Below are positions 53,981 to 63,117 of a stretch of 64,000 bases of DNA, one piece after another (the first letter of the stretch is position 1; each line of letters begins with the position of its first letter). Under the pieces are notes generated by a model, which saw only the letters and a program-made list of their open reading frames with translations, ran no database searches and was not told the origin of the DNA. A program made the position numbers and the translations under genes. This DNA comes from Actinomycetospora soli (lineage in GTDB: Bacteria > Actinomycetota > Actinomycetes > Mycobacteriales > Pseudonocardiaceae): NCBI RefSeq assembly GCF_021026295.1, contig NZ_JAJNDA010000014.1, positions 96,684-160,683 on the forward strand. Direction: 5' to 3'.

Positions 53981-55084
53981 TCAGAAGCGGAGCACCGGCT
54001 TGATGGTCCGCCCCTGCGCGGAGTCGGTGAACGCCTGCTCGATGTCCGCGAAGTCGTAGTGGCGGACGAGCTTGTCGAACGGGAAGCGCCCGGCGCGCCA
54101 GAGCTCGATCAGACGCGGGATGAACAGGCGCGGCACCGCGTCGCCCTCGATGATCGTCGTGAGGGTCCAGCCCTTGAGCAGCGAGGCCGCCGTCTCCAGC
54201 GGGACCTCCGTGCCGATCGGCGCCTGGCCGAGCAGGCCCGCCACGCCGCGGACGGCGAGCGAGTCCACGCACTGGCGCAGCACCGACCCGACGCCGGTGG
54301 TCTCGAGCGCGTAGTCGACGCCGCGGCCGCCGGTGATCTCCAGGATGCGCGCCACCGGGTCCTCGCGGGACGCGTCGACGCCGTGGGTGGCGCCCAGCTC
54401 GTCGCGGGCGAAGGCGATGCGGTCGGCGACCGTGTCCACCGCGATGATCGTCGAGCAGCCCGCCACGACCGCGGCGAGGATCGCGGCGTCGCCCACCGCA
54501 CCCGCGCCGTAGACCGCGATGGTGGAGCCGGCCTCCGGGTCGAGGCTGTTCAGCACCGCGCCCGCACCGGTCTGGATGCCGCAGCCCAGCGGGCCCAGCA
54601 TGTCCAGCGGCAGGTCCCGGTCGACCACCACGAGGCTGCGCGCCGAGACCACCGAGTGGGCGGCGAACGACGACTGCCCGAAGAAGTGCGAGGACACCGA
54701 CGTCGAGCCGTCGCGGAAGGCGGTGCTGCCGTCCGGGCGGGTGCCGCCGATGTTGCGGGCGGCGAACTCGGCGCAGTAGCCCGGCGCCCCGGAGTCGCAC
54801 TGGGCGCAGTGCCCGCAGGAGTTGAACGAGAGCACCACGTGGTCACCGACCTCGACGGTGGTCACGCCCGGGCCGACCGCCTCGACGACCCCCGCGCCCT
54901 CGTGGCCCAGGACCGCGGGCAGCGGGATCGGGACGAGCTGCTCGCGCAGCACCTGGTCGGTGTGGCAGACCCCGCTGGCCACCATCCGCACCACGACCTC
55001 GTCGGGCCCGGGGTCGTCGAGTTCCAGCTCGCGCATCTCGAACGGGGCGTTGGTGCTCGGTACGACGGCGGCCGTGGTCCTCAT
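53981..55084 (-). CDS. Zinc-dependent NAD(P) alcohol dehydrogenase (aryl-alcohol type)
   Basis: The 367-aa MDR enzyme has catalytic zinc ligands Cys in SGVCHTD, His in GHEGAG and Cys in GPLGCGIQTG, the structural zinc set CGHCAQCDSGAPGYC, and the NAD-binding VYGAGAVGDAA. It resembles aryl- or S-hydroxymethyl-type alcohol dehydrogenases. It overlaps the upstream EamA gene by 4 bp, so an alcohol or aldehyde and its exporter may be linked. Confidence 0.9.
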   Translation of the reverse strand: MRTTAAVVPSTNAPFEMRELELDDPGPDEVVVRMVASGVCHTDQVLREQLVPIPLPAVLGHEGAGVVEAVGPGVTTVEVGDHVVLSFNSCGHCAQCDSGAPGYCAEFAARNIGGTRPDGSTAFRDGSTSVSSHFFGQSSFAAHSVVSARSLVVVDRDLPLDMLGPLGCGIQTGAGAVLNSLDPEAGSTIAVYGAGAVGDAAILAAVVAGCSTIIAVDTVADRIAFARDELGATHGVDASREDPVARILEITGGRGVDYALETTGVGSVLRQCVDSLAVRGVAGLLGQAPIGTEVPLETAASLLKGWTLTTIIEGDAVPRLFIPRLIELWRAGRFPFDKLVRHYDFADIEQAFTDSAQGRTIKPVLRF

Positions 55085-56010
55085 GGATGCATCGAACCAG
55101 AACGGGTGACCGGTGACACGTCATCGCGACGGCGGCGGAGGCGGGGCCACGCGCCCAGCCCGACGAACATCCCGACCAGGGCGACGAGGAGCCCGACCAC
55201 GGCCCGCCCGGTCAGCGGCTCGGCGAGCAGCGGCACCGCGAGGAGAGCGGTCGTCGCGGGGGAGAGGTTCATCAGCGCGGACACGTGCACCGTCGAGCGC
55301 CGCCGCAGGAGCACGAACATCACCGCGAAGGTCCCGGCGGAGTTGATCACGCCCAACCAGGCCACCGCGACCCACCCACCGGCCCCGGTGGGGAGCCACT
55401 GCGGGGCGAGGAATGGCATGGCCACGAGCAGGACCAGCATCGACGTCACCATCTGCACCGCGACGCCGGACGCGACGGGCGTGTCGTCGTTGAAGCGCTT
55501 CTGGTAGAGCGTGCCCGCCGTCAGGAACGCCATCCCGAGCACGGGCAGCAGCACCGGGCCGACCGGTCCGCCGGCGGAGAGGCCGCCGGAGGCCACGATG
55601 TACACCCCACCCGCCCCGATGATCAGCCCGATCGCCGGGGCGGCGCCGAGCCGGGTGGAGAGCACCAGCGGGGTGAGCAGCCCGACCAGCAGCGGGGCCA
55701 GCCCGACGACGAGGCTGGTCAGCCCGGCGGGCACGCCGCGGGCGAGACCCGTGAACACCGCCGAGAACACACCGACCTGCAGCAGCAGCGCGGTGACGAC
55801 GAGATGCACGAGCGACCGACCCCGCGGCATCGCCGGCCGCAGCCAGGCCGCTGCCACGCCCGTGGCCGCCGCCGCGATGACGAACCGCCAGAACAGCACC
55901 GTCGGGACGTCGGTGGTGCGGGTGGCGAGCTTCGCCGCGATGAACCCCGACGCCCACAGCAGCACGAACAGCACGCTGAGCAGCGGGACGGTCCACCGCG
56001 ACGACGTCAC
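55081..56010 (-). CDS. EamA-family (DMT) transporter
   Basis: The 309-aa protein has ten helices in two EamA domains (LWASGFIAAKLA at the start, GTFAVMFVLLRRRSTVHVSALMNLSP in the second half). It exports an unknown metabolite. GTG 56010 or GTG 56043 may be the start; the latter would sit next to the sigA terminator. Confidence 0.85.
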   Translation of the reverse strand: MTSSRWTVPLLSVLFVLLWASGFIAAKLATRTTDVPTVLFWRFVIAAAATGVAAAWLRPAMPRGRSLVHLVVTALLLQVGVFSAVFTGLARGVPAGLTSLVVGLAPLLVGLLTPLVLSTRLGAAPAIGLIIGAGGVYIVASGGLSAGGPVGPVLLPVLGMAFLTAGTLYQKRFNDDTPVASGVAVQMVTSMLVLLVAMPFLAPQWLPTGAGGWVAVAWLGVINSAGTFAVMFVLLRRRSTVHVSALMNLSPATTALLAVPLLAEPLTGRAVVGLLVALVGMFVGLGAWPRLRRRRDDVSPVTRSGSMHP

Positions 56011-56049
56011 GGGAGCAGAGCCAACGCGAGATCGATGTCCCACGCAAAC

Positions 56050-56087
56050 GACGACGGCCCCCGGGCCGGAGCTCGGGGGCCGTCGTC
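56050..56087 (-). terminator. Terminator after sigA
   Basis: A 14-bp perfect stem (GACGACGGCCCCCG with its complement), extendable inward, lies 10 bp after the sigA stop on the minus strand and separates it from the EamA gene. Confidence 0.8.
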
Positions 56088-56096
56088 GGTGGAGAC

Positions 56097-57479
56097 CTAG
56101 TCCAGGTAGTCGCGCAGCACCTGGGAGCGCGACGGGTGGCGCAGCTTCGACATCGTCTTCGACTCGATCTGGCGGATGCGCTCGCGCGTCACGCCGTAGA
56201 CCTGGCCGATCTCGTCGAGGGTGCGCGGCTGGCCGTCGGTGAGCCCGAAGCGCAGCCGGACCACGCCGGCCTCGCGCTCGGAGAGCGTCGCGAGGACCGA
56301 CTGCAGCTGGTCCTGCAGCAGCGTGAAGGACACCGCGTCGACCGCGACGACCGCCTCGGAGTCCTCGATGAAGTCACCGAGCTGCGAGTCGCCCTCGTCG
56401 CCGATGGTCTGGTCCAGCGAGATGGGCTCCCGGGCGTACTGCTGGATCTCCAGCACCTTGTCCGGGGTGATGTCCATCTCCTTGGCGAGCTCCTCCGGGG
56501 TGGGCTCACGGCCCAGGTCCTGGAGCAGCTCGCGCTGGATGCGGCCGAGCTTGTTGATGACCTCGACCATGTGCACCGGGATGCGGATGGTGCGCGCCTG
56601 GTCGGCCATCGCGCGGGTGATGGCCTGGCGGATCCACCACGTCGCGTAGGTCGAGAACTTGTAGCCCTTGGTGTAGTCGAACTTCTCGACCGCACGGATC
56701 AGACCGAGGTTGCCCTCCTGGATCAGGTCCAGGAACGCCATGCCGCGGCCGGTGTAGCGCTTGGCCAGCGAGACGACGAGGCGGAGGTTCGCCTCGAGCA
56801 GGTGGGACTTGGCGCGCTCGCCGTCGCGGACGATCCAGCGCAGGTCGCGACGCATCTGCGTCTGCAGCTCCTGCTGGGTCTCCGCGACCTTGCGCAGCCG
56901 CTCCGCCGCGTAGAGGCCGGCCTCGATCCGCTTGGCGAGCTCGACCTCCTCCTCGGCGTTGAGCAGCGCCACCTTGCCGATCTGCTTGAGGTAGGCGCGG
57001 ACCGAGTCGGCGGAGGCGGTGAGCTCGGCGTCCTTGCGCGCCTGGCGCAGCGCCTCGGACTCCTCCTCGTCCCAGACGAAGTCGCCGGACTTCTTGTCCT
57101 CCTCGGTGGGCTCCTCGGTCTCGACCTCCTCGACGACGACCTCGGCCCCGAGGGCCTCGACCTCCTCGGTGAGGTCGGCGTCGCCGGGGGCGTCCTCGAG
57201 CTCGCCCTCCGGCGCCTCGCCGTCGGCGCCCTCGCCGCCCTCGGTCTTCGCGCCCTTCTTGGCGGGCGCGGCCTTCTTCGCGGGGGCCTTCTTGGCCGGC
57301 GCCTTCGTCGCGGCGGCGCCCTTGGGGCCGGCCTTCGTGGCGGTCCGCGCCCGGGTCGTCTTCGGGGCCGCGGCGGGCGCGGCGGCGTCGGCGTCCTCGG
57401 TGACCACCCCGAGCGGGCCCGAGGGCTGCTCCGCCGTGGCGGTGGTGGCGCGACGGCGGGCGGAATCTGCGGCTGCCAC
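56097..57479 (-). CDS. sigA: Principal RNA polymerase sigma factor SigA (HrdB type)
   Basis: The 460-aa protein has an N-terminal tail of Lys/Ala/Pro repeats ([20 protein letters not shown]) and an acidic segment, as in other actinobacterial SigA proteins. Regions 1.2 to 4 follow: [55 protein letters not shown] and [20 protein letters not shown]. It drives housekeeping transcription. GTG 57479 is preceded by AAAGG. A TACAAT -10-like hexamer lies at 57624-57629. Confidence 0.96.
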   Translation of the reverse strand: MAAADSARRRATTATAEQPSGPLGVVTEDADAAAPAAAPKTTRARTATKAGPKGAAATKAPAKKAPAKKAAPAKKGAKTEGGEGADGEAPEGELEDAPGDADLTEEVEALGAEVVVEEVETEEPTEEDKKSGDFVWDEEESEALRQARKDAELTASADSVRAYLKQIGKVALLNAEEEVELAKRIEAGLYAAERLRKVAETQQELQTQMRRDLRWIVRDGERAKSHLLEANLRLVVSLAKRYTGRGMAFLDLIQEGNLGLIRAVEKFDYTKGYKFSTYATWWIRQAITRAMADQARTIRIPVHMVEVINKLGRIQRELLQDLGREPTPEELAKEMDITPDKVLEIQQYAREPISLDQTIGDEGDSQLGDFIEDSEAVVAVDAVSFTLLQDQLQSVLATLSEREAGVVRLRFGLTDGQPRTLDEIGQVYGVTRERIRQIESKTMSKLRHPSRSQVLRDYLD

Positions 57480-57623
57480 AAACGACCTTTCGCGACGATC
57501 TACTGCAGGGGCGAGGAGGCGGACACCGGATCGACGGACCCGGGGCCGGGGCGATCTCGACGCGGAGTGGTCGGGAAGGTTTGGGCTCCGGCTCCGGCGG
57601 TGAACCGCCGCAAGCTGACAGCC

Positions 57624-57629
57624 ATTGTA
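57624..57629 (-). promoter_or_regulatory. Likely -10 element of the sigA promoter
   Basis: TACAAT on the minus strand, 145 bp before the sigA start, in a locally AT-rich spot between sigA and ppgK. No good -35 hexamer is seen. Confidence 0.4.
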
Positions 57630-57706
57630 ACGACGCCGGGTGACCGGCGCCCGTACCTCACAGGCAGGCGGCGCGTGGCGACCCGTCGTCGGGAAGGAAC
57701 CGCAGG

Positions 57707-58453
57707 TCAGGGGCTCGTGTCCTCGGCCGCGGCCATCGCCGCCCCGACGATCCCGGCCTGGTTCTGCAGCTGGGCGACCACGATCTCGGTCCGCGCCTCC
57801 AGCAGCGGCAGCCACTTGTCCGGCTTCTTGCTCACCCCGCCACCGAGGATGAACAGGTCGGGCCAGATCAGGTCCTCGAGCACCTGCAGGTAGCGGGAGA
57901 ACCGCTTGGCCCACTTGCCCCACGACAGCTCCTCGCGCTCGCGGGCGGAGGCCGAGGCGCGGGTCTCGGCGTCGTGGCCGTCGACCTGGAGGTGCCCGAA
58001 CTCGGTGGAGGGCAGCAGACGCCCGTCGAGGAAGAGCGCCGAGCCGATCCCGGTGCCGATGGTGAGCATGCACACCACGCCGCGGCGGCCGGCGCCCGCG
58101 CCGAAGCGCACCTCGGCGAGCCCGGCCGCGTCGGCGTCGTTCAGGACGAACACCGGACGACGTCCCAGGCGCTCGCCGAAGAGGGTCACCGCGTCGGTGC
58201 CGGGCCAGGCCGGGTCGATGTTGGCCGCGGTGTGCGCGATGCCGGTCTTGACCACCGAGGGCAGCGTGATGCCCACCGGGCCGTCGTAGGCGTGCGCCTC
58301 GACCACGGCCGCGACGGTGTCGGCGACGGCCTCCGGCGTGGCCGGGTGCGGGGTCTCGATCCGGACCCGGTCGGCCAGCAGCTCCCCGGTCCCGGTGTCG
58401 ACCACGTTGCCCTTCACGCCGGTGCCGCCGACGTCGATTCCCAGCCGTCGCAT
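57707..58453 (-). CDS. ppgK: Polyphosphate glucokinase
   Basis: The 248-aa ROK-family kinase has the phosphate loop [20 protein letters not shown] and [11 protein letters not shown], and the Lys-rich [14 protein letters not shown] region that in PpgK binds polyphosphate. It phosphorylates glucose with polyphosphate or ATP. ATG 58453 (or GTG 58462) starts it. Placement next to sigA and suhB is as in mycobacteria. Confidence 0.93.
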   Translation of the reverse strand: MRRLGIDVGGTGVKGNVVDTGTGELLADRVRIETPHPATPEAVADTVAAVVEAHAYDGPVGITLPSVVKTGIAHTAANIDPAWPGTDAVTLFGERLGRRPVFVLNDADAAGLAEVRFGAGAGRRGVVCMLTIGTGIGSALFLDGRLLPSTEFGHLQVDGHDAETRASASAREREELSWGKWAKRFSRYLQVLEDLIWPDLFILGGGVSKKPDKWLPLLEARTEIVVAQLQNQAGIVGAAMAAAEDTSP

Positions 58454-58501
58454 CCCGTTCACACCCCGTCCCCTCGTGCGATATCGGGCGAGCCTAGCCA
58501 G

Positions 58502-59368
58502 ATGTGGTCGGATGGGGACGTGGACGACCGGGACCGCTCCGAACTCGCCGTCGGCCTGGAGAAGATCGCCGTGGAGGTGGCGCGGGAGACCGCCGAGCTG
58601 GCCCTCGCGGTGCGCGACCGGGTGGTCGGCGACCGCTCCGTCGCGGACATGACCACCAAGAGCTCCGCCACCGACGTCGTCACCGCGGGCGACCGCGAGT
58701 GCGAGGCGCTCGTGCGCGAGCGCCTCGCCGTGCTGCGCCCCGACGACGCGGTGCTCGGCGAGGAGGAGGGCGGCGCCACCTCGCCGCGCCCCGGGCAGGT
58801 CCGCTGGGTGGTCGACCCGATCGACGGCACCGTGAACTACACGCACGGCCTGCCCTGGTTCTCGGTGTCGCTGGGCGCCGAGGTGGACGGGCGGGCCGTC
58901 GCCGGCGCGGTGGTCGAGCCCGTGTCGCGCCGGGTGTGGAGCGCCGCCGTGGGACAGGGTGCGCGCCTGGACGGCCGTCTCCTGCGCGCGTCGTCCCTCG
59001 CGCGGGTCGAGCTCGCCGTCGTCGGGACCGGTCTCGCCTACGACCCCGACCGGCGCGCCCGCCAGGCCGCCCTGCTCGGCCGGGTCGCGGGCTCGATCGG
59101 CGACGTCCGGCGGCAGGGCTGCGCCTCGCTGGACCTCTGCTCGGTGGCGGCGGGCTGGATCGACGGCTTCTACGAGCACGGCCTCAAGCCGTGGGACTGG
59201 TGCGCGGGCGCCCTGATCGCCGAGGAGGCGGGGGCGGTGGTGCGCCGACCGTCGTCCGGGGCCGGTCCCGACGACGGGTGGGGCCCGGAGGCGACGTTCG
59301 CCGCCGGTCCCGCGCTGGCGGGACCGCTGGCCGACCTGCTGCGCGCGGCCGGGGCGGCGCAGCTGTAG
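58502..59368 (+). CDS. suhB: Inositol monophosphatase family protein (SuhB-like)
   Basis: The 288-aa protein has metal-binding motifs EEEGG, DPIDGTVNYTHG and WDWCAGALI of inositol phosphatases. It probably dephosphorylates inositol-1-phosphate for inositol lipid or mycothiol-type synthesis; relatives also act on NADP or fructose bisphosphate. It is divergent from ppgK. ATG 58502 is only 48 bp from ppgK; GTG 58520 is possible. Confidence 0.88.
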   Translation: MWSDGDVDDRDRSELAVGLEKIAVEVARETAELALAVRDRVVGDRSVADMTTKSSATDVVTAGDRECEALVRERLAVLRPDDAVLGEEEGGATSPRPGQVRWVVDPIDGTVNYTHGLPWFSVSLGAEVDGRAVAGAVVEPVSRRVWSAAVGQGARLDGRLLRASSLARVELAVVGTGLAYDPDRRARQAALLGRVAGSIGDVRRQGCASLDLCSVAAGWIDGFYEHGLKPWDWCAGALIAEEAGAVVRRPSSGAGPDDGWGPEATFAAGPALAGPLADLLRAAGAAQL

Positions 59369-60004
59369 CTACTGCGAGCAGTCCACGTCGCGGAGCGTGG
59401 ACAGCGAGGTGGGGTCGGTGCCGGGCACCGGCGCGCCGGACTCGGAGCCGCGGGCGAGCGCCTTGAGGGCGTCGTTCACGCCCGCCCCCGGGGTGATGTC
59501 CCGGAAGTCGCTGCCCAGGGCGAGGTCGACCGCCGACCCCTGCCGCCCGTCGTCGACCAGCTCCGCGCACGGCACCACGAGCGAGAGGGTGCGGGCGGCG
59601 GAGGCGCCGTCCGCCCCGTAGCGGATCTGCCCGACGCAGCTGAGGTCCTGCGCGGGGTAGAGCGGGTCGTTGTCGGGCTGCGCGGCCTCGGGCATGCCGA
59701 GCTCGCCGAGCTCCACGGCCGCGAGCTGGGCCTGGCCGCGCTGGCCGGCACCGTTGAGCACCCGCACGGCGACCGCGGACGGCGCGGCCGCGGCCGTCTG
59801 GTCCAGGGCGGTGCGGGCCTGCACGGTGCCGCCGCCCGAGGGCGGGGTGTTGCAGGAGGTGACCGACTGGGCCGTCGAGTTCACGAACACCACGATCCAG
59901 GTGAGGAGGCTCGCGACGGCCAGGACGATCACCAGCAGGGCCATCGGCAGCAGGTGTCGCCGCCGGTACCCGCCGGCGCGCGGGAGGGAGGACGAGGCGG
60001 CCAC
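59369..60004 (-). CDS. cei: Envelope integrity protein Cei
   Basis: The 211-aa protein has a basic N-terminal tip, one transmembrane helix (MALLVIVLAVASLLTWIVVF) and an extracytoplasmic LytR-C-terminal-like domain (VRVLNGAGQRGQAQLAAVEL), with cysteines that may pair. Position between suhB and the DUF4193 gene equals Rv2700 (Cei), which supports envelope integrity. Its stop abuts that of suhB. Confidence 0.88.
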   Translation of the reverse strand: MAASSSLPRAGGYRRRHLLPMALLVIVLAVASLLTWIVVFVNSTAQSVTSCNTPPSGGGTVQARTALDQTAAAAPSAVAVRVLNGAGQRGQAQLAAVELGELGMPEAAQPDNDPLYPAQDLSCVGQIRYGADGASAARTLSLVVPCAELVDDGRQGSAVDLALGSDFRDITPGAGVNDALKALARGSESGAPVPGTDPTSLSTLRDVDCSQ

Positions 60005-60324
60005 GGCGGCGAGCGTAGACGCCCCGCCGTGGCGTCGGCGTGTCCGCCGCACCGACGTCCCGTCCACGTCCGGTCGTGCGCGATCGGATTGTCGGGCGGA
60101 CCACACGGATGGACGAGCCGACCCGTGGGCATCCGTCTGCGCGGTCGGCTACCCTTCCGCCGCTCCACGGCACGGTCGAGCAGGTGCGGGCCCCTCCGGG
60201 CCGGTCTCCGACACCCGTGCCGGTGAGATCCGGGTCACTCCGGCGACCGGCACAAACCGTGGACGTCCCGCGTTGTGCGGGCGCACGACCGAGAACTCCG
60301 CATGACGAGGGTGGGACACACCAT
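60005..60324. other. 320-bp divergent intergenic region
   Basis: It should contain the promoters of cei and the DUF4193 gene. I see a small GGCCC-ctcc-GGGCC hairpin but no clear promoter hexamers and no ORF. Confidence 0.45.
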
Positions 60325-60627
60325 ATGGCGACCGACTACGACGCCCCGCGCCGCAACGAGTCCGACGAACTCGGGGAGGACTCGCTCGAGGAACTGAAGG
60401 CCCGGCGGAACGAGGCGCAGTCCGCGGCCGTCGACGTCGACGAGACCGACACGGCCGAGAGCTTCGAGCTCCCGGGCGCCGACCTCTCCGGGGAGGAGCT
60501 GACGGTCCGGGTGCTGCCGAAGCAGGCGGACGAGTTCACCTGCGGCAGCTGCTTCCTGGTCCATCACCGCAGCCGCCTCGCCGAGACCCGCGGCAACGCG
60601 TTCATCTGCCGCGACTGCGCGGCCTGA
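60325..60627 (+). CDS. DUF4193 zinc-ribbon protein
   Basis: The 100-aa protein is acidic in its first 60 residues and ends in a zinc ribbon (CGSCFLVHH and ICRDC). It is the counterpart of Rv2699c by position and sequence type. It probably binds a protein partner; function unknown. GAGGGTGGG lies before ATG 60325. Confidence 0.92.
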   Translation: MATDYDAPRRNESDELGEDSLEELKARRNEAQSAAVDVDETDTAESFELPGADLSGEELTVRVLPKQADEFTCGSCFLVHHRSRLAETRGNAFICRDCAA

Positions 60628-60642
60628 CACACCGTTTCCTCC

Positions 60643-60670
60643 GCCCGGTCCGGGACTCCCCGGGCCGGGC
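60643..60670. terminator. Bidirectional terminator between DUF4193 and DUF3093 genes
   Basis: A 12-bp stem with one G-U pair (GCCCGGTCCGGG with its partner) and a 4-nt loop lies between the convergent stops at 60627 and 60685. Confidence 0.65.
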
Positions 60671-60684
60671 TTCTCCGTCCGGCG

Positions 60685-61167
60685 TCACTCCCCGCGGATC
60701 TGGGCGAGCAGACGCTCGGGGTGCCGGGTGGAGACGACCCAGTAGGGCGTGGGGTCGTCGGGGTCGACGACCTCGAGCCGCACCGCGCTCGGGACCCACG
60801 GCCGGTGCAGGACGAAGGCCGCCGGGTCGAGCTGCGGGCCGAGGGCCCGCTGCTTGCTCTCCCCGCGCACCACGTCGGCGCGCCCCACGAAGCGGGTCGG
60901 CAGGTGGGCCGGGCCGGCCCACACCTCGCGCTCGCCGTCGGCACCCGGGGCCACCCCGACCCGCGTGCGGCCGACCCGCGCCAGGATCAGCACCGCGAGC
61001 GGCAGCAGCACCACGTAGGGCAGCCAGGAGCGCACCCCGGGGAACCCCATGTGGACCTCCGCGGCGAGCAGCCCGGCCATCAGCAGCGACGGCGGCCACG
61101 CCCACCAGGGCAGACGGAGGCGCTCGAGGCCGGCCGGGGACGCGCTCGGGGCGGGTGCTCGGGTCAC
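60685..61167 (-). CDS. DUF3093 membrane protein
   Basis: The 160-aa protein has two helices near the N-terminus (WAWPPSLLMAGLLAAEVHMG, LPYVVLLPLAVLILARVG) and a soluble C-terminal domain ending in YWVVSTRHPERLLAQI. It matches Rv2698 by position. Function unknown. It is divergent from dut. Confidence 0.88.
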   Translation of the reverse strand: MTRAPAPSASPAGLERLRLPWWAWPPSLLMAGLLAAEVHMGFPGVRSWLPYVVLLPLAVLILARVGRTRVGVAPGADGEREVWAGPAHLPTRFVGRADVVRGESKQRALGPQLDPAAFVLHRPWVPSAVRLEVVDPDDPTPYWVVSTRHPERLLAQIRGE

Positions 61168-61246
61168 GACCCCAGGGTAGGACGAGCGGCGCAGGCGCCG
61201 GGGAGGGCTGCGGCCGGCCGGTGCCCCGCGGCTACCCTCGTGCGTC

Positions 61247-61780
61247 GTGTCCGAGCTCGATCTGGTCCGTCTCGACCCGGGGCTGCCGCCGCCCGAGCGC
61301 GCGCACCCGGACGACGCGGGCCTCGACCTGCGGACCACCGTCGACGTCCGGATCGACCCGGGGGAGCGGGTGCTCGTGGGCACCGGGGTGGCGATCGCGC
61401 TGCCGCCGGGACACGTCGGCCTCGTCTGCGCCCGCTCCGGGCTCGCGGCCCGGCACGGGATCGGGCTGGTCAACGCCCCCGGGGTGGTCGACGCCGGGTA
61501 CCGCGGCGAGATCCGGGTCTGCCTGGTCAACCACGACCGGCACGCGCCGGTCGAGCTGCACCGCGGCGACCGGGTGGCCCAGCTGCTCGTGCAACGGGTG
61601 GAGCTGCCGACGGTCCGGGTGGTGGACGCCCTGCCTGGGTCCACCCGGGGTGCGGGTGGCTTCGGGTCGACCGGGTCGGGTGACAACCTGCGTGACCCTC
61701 GCCCGTTTACATCACGAGAAGGTCACGGGCAGGGTATTGAGTACACGGCGGGTTCCGCCGATGGACAGATCGACGCATGA
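61247..61780 (+). CDS. dut: dUTP diphosphatase with a C-terminal extension
   Basis: The 177-aa trimeric-type dUTPase has all five motifs: DAGLDL, RSGLAA, GVVDAGYRGEI, RGDRVAQLLV and GGFGSTG. It converts dUTP to dUMP. Family proteins usually end about five residues after motif V; here about 28 residues follow, encoded by a less GC-rich stretch that may be the promoter of the next gene. GTG 61247. Confidence 0.93.
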   Translation: MSELDLVRLDPGLPPPERAHPDDAGLDLRTTVDVRIDPGERVLVGTGVAIALPPGHVGLVCARSGLAARHGIGLVNAPGVVDAGYRGEIRVCLVNHDRHAPVELHRGDRVAQLLVQRVELPTVRVVDALPGSTRGAGGFGSTGSGDNLRDPRPFTSREGHGQGIEYTAGSADGQIDA

Positions 61781-61798
61781 CCGGGACGGCCACGACGC

Positions 61799-62560
61799 GT
61801 GGCCGGTGACGAGGGAGCTCTGAAGGCAGTGGTCGCGACCGAGCCGGCGCGCGGGCGCCACCGCAAGGGCCGTATCGCCCAGGTGCCCGGGCACGGTGAG
61901 CCCGCGGGCCGCCGGCACCACCAGCACCACGGGCCGTGGGACGCCGAGAACGCCCCGCGGGACGGTCGCCTGCGCCTCGACCTCGGGTCGGTGCAGCTCC
62001 CCGTGCCGCCCGGCGCCACCCTGGTCGCGGAGCCGGACCCGTCGGGCCCGCTGCGCGCGGTGCACGTCATGGTCCCCGAGGGCCGGCTGACGGTGAGCGC
62101 CTTCGCGGCGCCCCGGACGGGCGGGCTGTGGACCGAGCTGGTCGAGGAGCTGGCCGCCCAGCTGCACAACGAGGGCGCCACCATCCGGCGCGACCGCGGC
62201 GAGTGGGGCCGCGAGCTCGTCGCGCGCAACGGGGACGTCGTCGCCCGCGTCGTCGCCGTCGAGGGGCCCCGCTGGCTGCTGCGCGGCGTCGGCACCGGGC
62301 CCGCCCAGCACGCCCTGACGCTGCACGGGATGCTGCGCGACATGGTCCGCGGCACCGTGATCGTCCGGTCGCCCGACCCGCTGCCGGTGCGCTCGCTGCT
62401 GCCCCTCGAGGTGCCCGACGACGTGCCGGAGCCGTTCCGCGACACGCTCTACCAGACCCTGCCGACGCGCCCCCGCCAGATCGCGGGCCAGGACGGGCCC
62501 GTGATCCCCATGATGCTGCCGCAGAAGGCGGATTCCGGGACGTCCCCCGGGCGTTCCTGA
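61799..62560 (+). CDS. DUF3710 family protein
   Basis: The 253-aa protein has a His/Arg-rich N-terminus and the DUF3710 core (LRLDLGSVQLPVP; GLWTELVEELAAQL; GPRWLLRGVGTGPA). It corresponds to Rv2696c. Function unknown. The start may be GTG 61799 or GTG 61829; GAGGGAG lies between them and favours the latter. Confidence 0.88.
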   Translation: MAGDEGALKAVVATEPARGRHRKGRIAQVPGHGEPAGRRHHQHHGPWDAENAPRDGRLRLDLGSVQLPVPPGATLVAEPDPSGPLRAVHVMVPEGRLTVSAFAAPRTGGLWTELVEELAAQLHNEGATIRRDRGEWGRELVARNGDVVARVVAVEGPRWLLRGVGTGPAQHALTLHGMLRDMVRGTVIVRSPDPLPVRSLLPLEVPDDVPEPFRDTLYQTLPTRPRQIAGQDGPVIPMMLPQKADSGTSPGRS

Positions 62561-62640
62561 TGGCGTTATCCTGACGACGGGTCCGCCGAAGGGCCGAGTG
62601 GCAGCCGGGTGCCCGGCTGCCTGCAGCGAGGAGCAGCCGG

Positions 62641-63018
62641 ATGGGCAAGAGCCCCGGGTTCATGTCGCGGATGGTCAAGAAGCTCACCTCCGACGTGTCC
62701 GACCTGGACGCGGAGGACCTCTCCGCCGAGGTCGAGCGCTCCGGGTGCCAGAAGGCCAGCGAGTGCTCGGGCACGGGTGAGGCGATCACCGTGAAGGGCC
62801 GTCTGCGGTCGGTGGAGATCTGTCCGCGGGACTCGGTGGCCACGTTGGAGGCCGAGCTCTTCGACGGGACCGACGGTGTCACCCTGGTGTGGATGGGCCG
62901 TCGCCGGATCCCCGGCATCGAGCCGGGCCGCACGCTGCGCGCGAGCGGGCGGGTGGCGGTCCGCGACGGCCGCAAGGTCATCTACAACCCGTACTACGAG
63001 CTGCAGCGAGCCCCCTGA
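62641..63018 (+). CDS. OB-fold nucleic-acid-binding-type protein
   Basis: The 125-aa protein has a basic N-terminal helix (FMSRMVKKLTSDV) and an OB-fold (VKGRLRSVEICPRD, GVTLVWMGRRRIPGI, VAVRDGRKVIYNPYYEL). It corresponds to Rv2694c. It may bind single-stranded nucleic acid, which is not shown. GAGGAG lies before the ATG. Confidence 0.9.
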   Translation: MGKSPGFMSRMVKKLTSDVSDLDAEDLSAEVERSGCQKASECSGTGEAITVKGRLRSVEICPRDSVATLEAELFDGTDGVTLVWMGRRRIPGIEPGRTLRASGRVAVRDGRKVIYNPYYELQRAP

Positions 63019-63117
63019 CGGGGCTGACAGGAGCGCGTCATCACCCCCCGACACTCCGCCGGCCGTCCGACCGACCAGCCGGGTCCCGCCGAGCCCCCCA
63101 CCGTCGCCTTCGCCCCG

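Noticed and set aside
57241..57350. Lys/Ala/Pro tandem codons in sigA as a DNA repeat or CRISPR-like array
   Set aside because: The repeats are short, imperfect and in frame, and encode the known disordered tail of actinobacterial SigA. No spacers exist.
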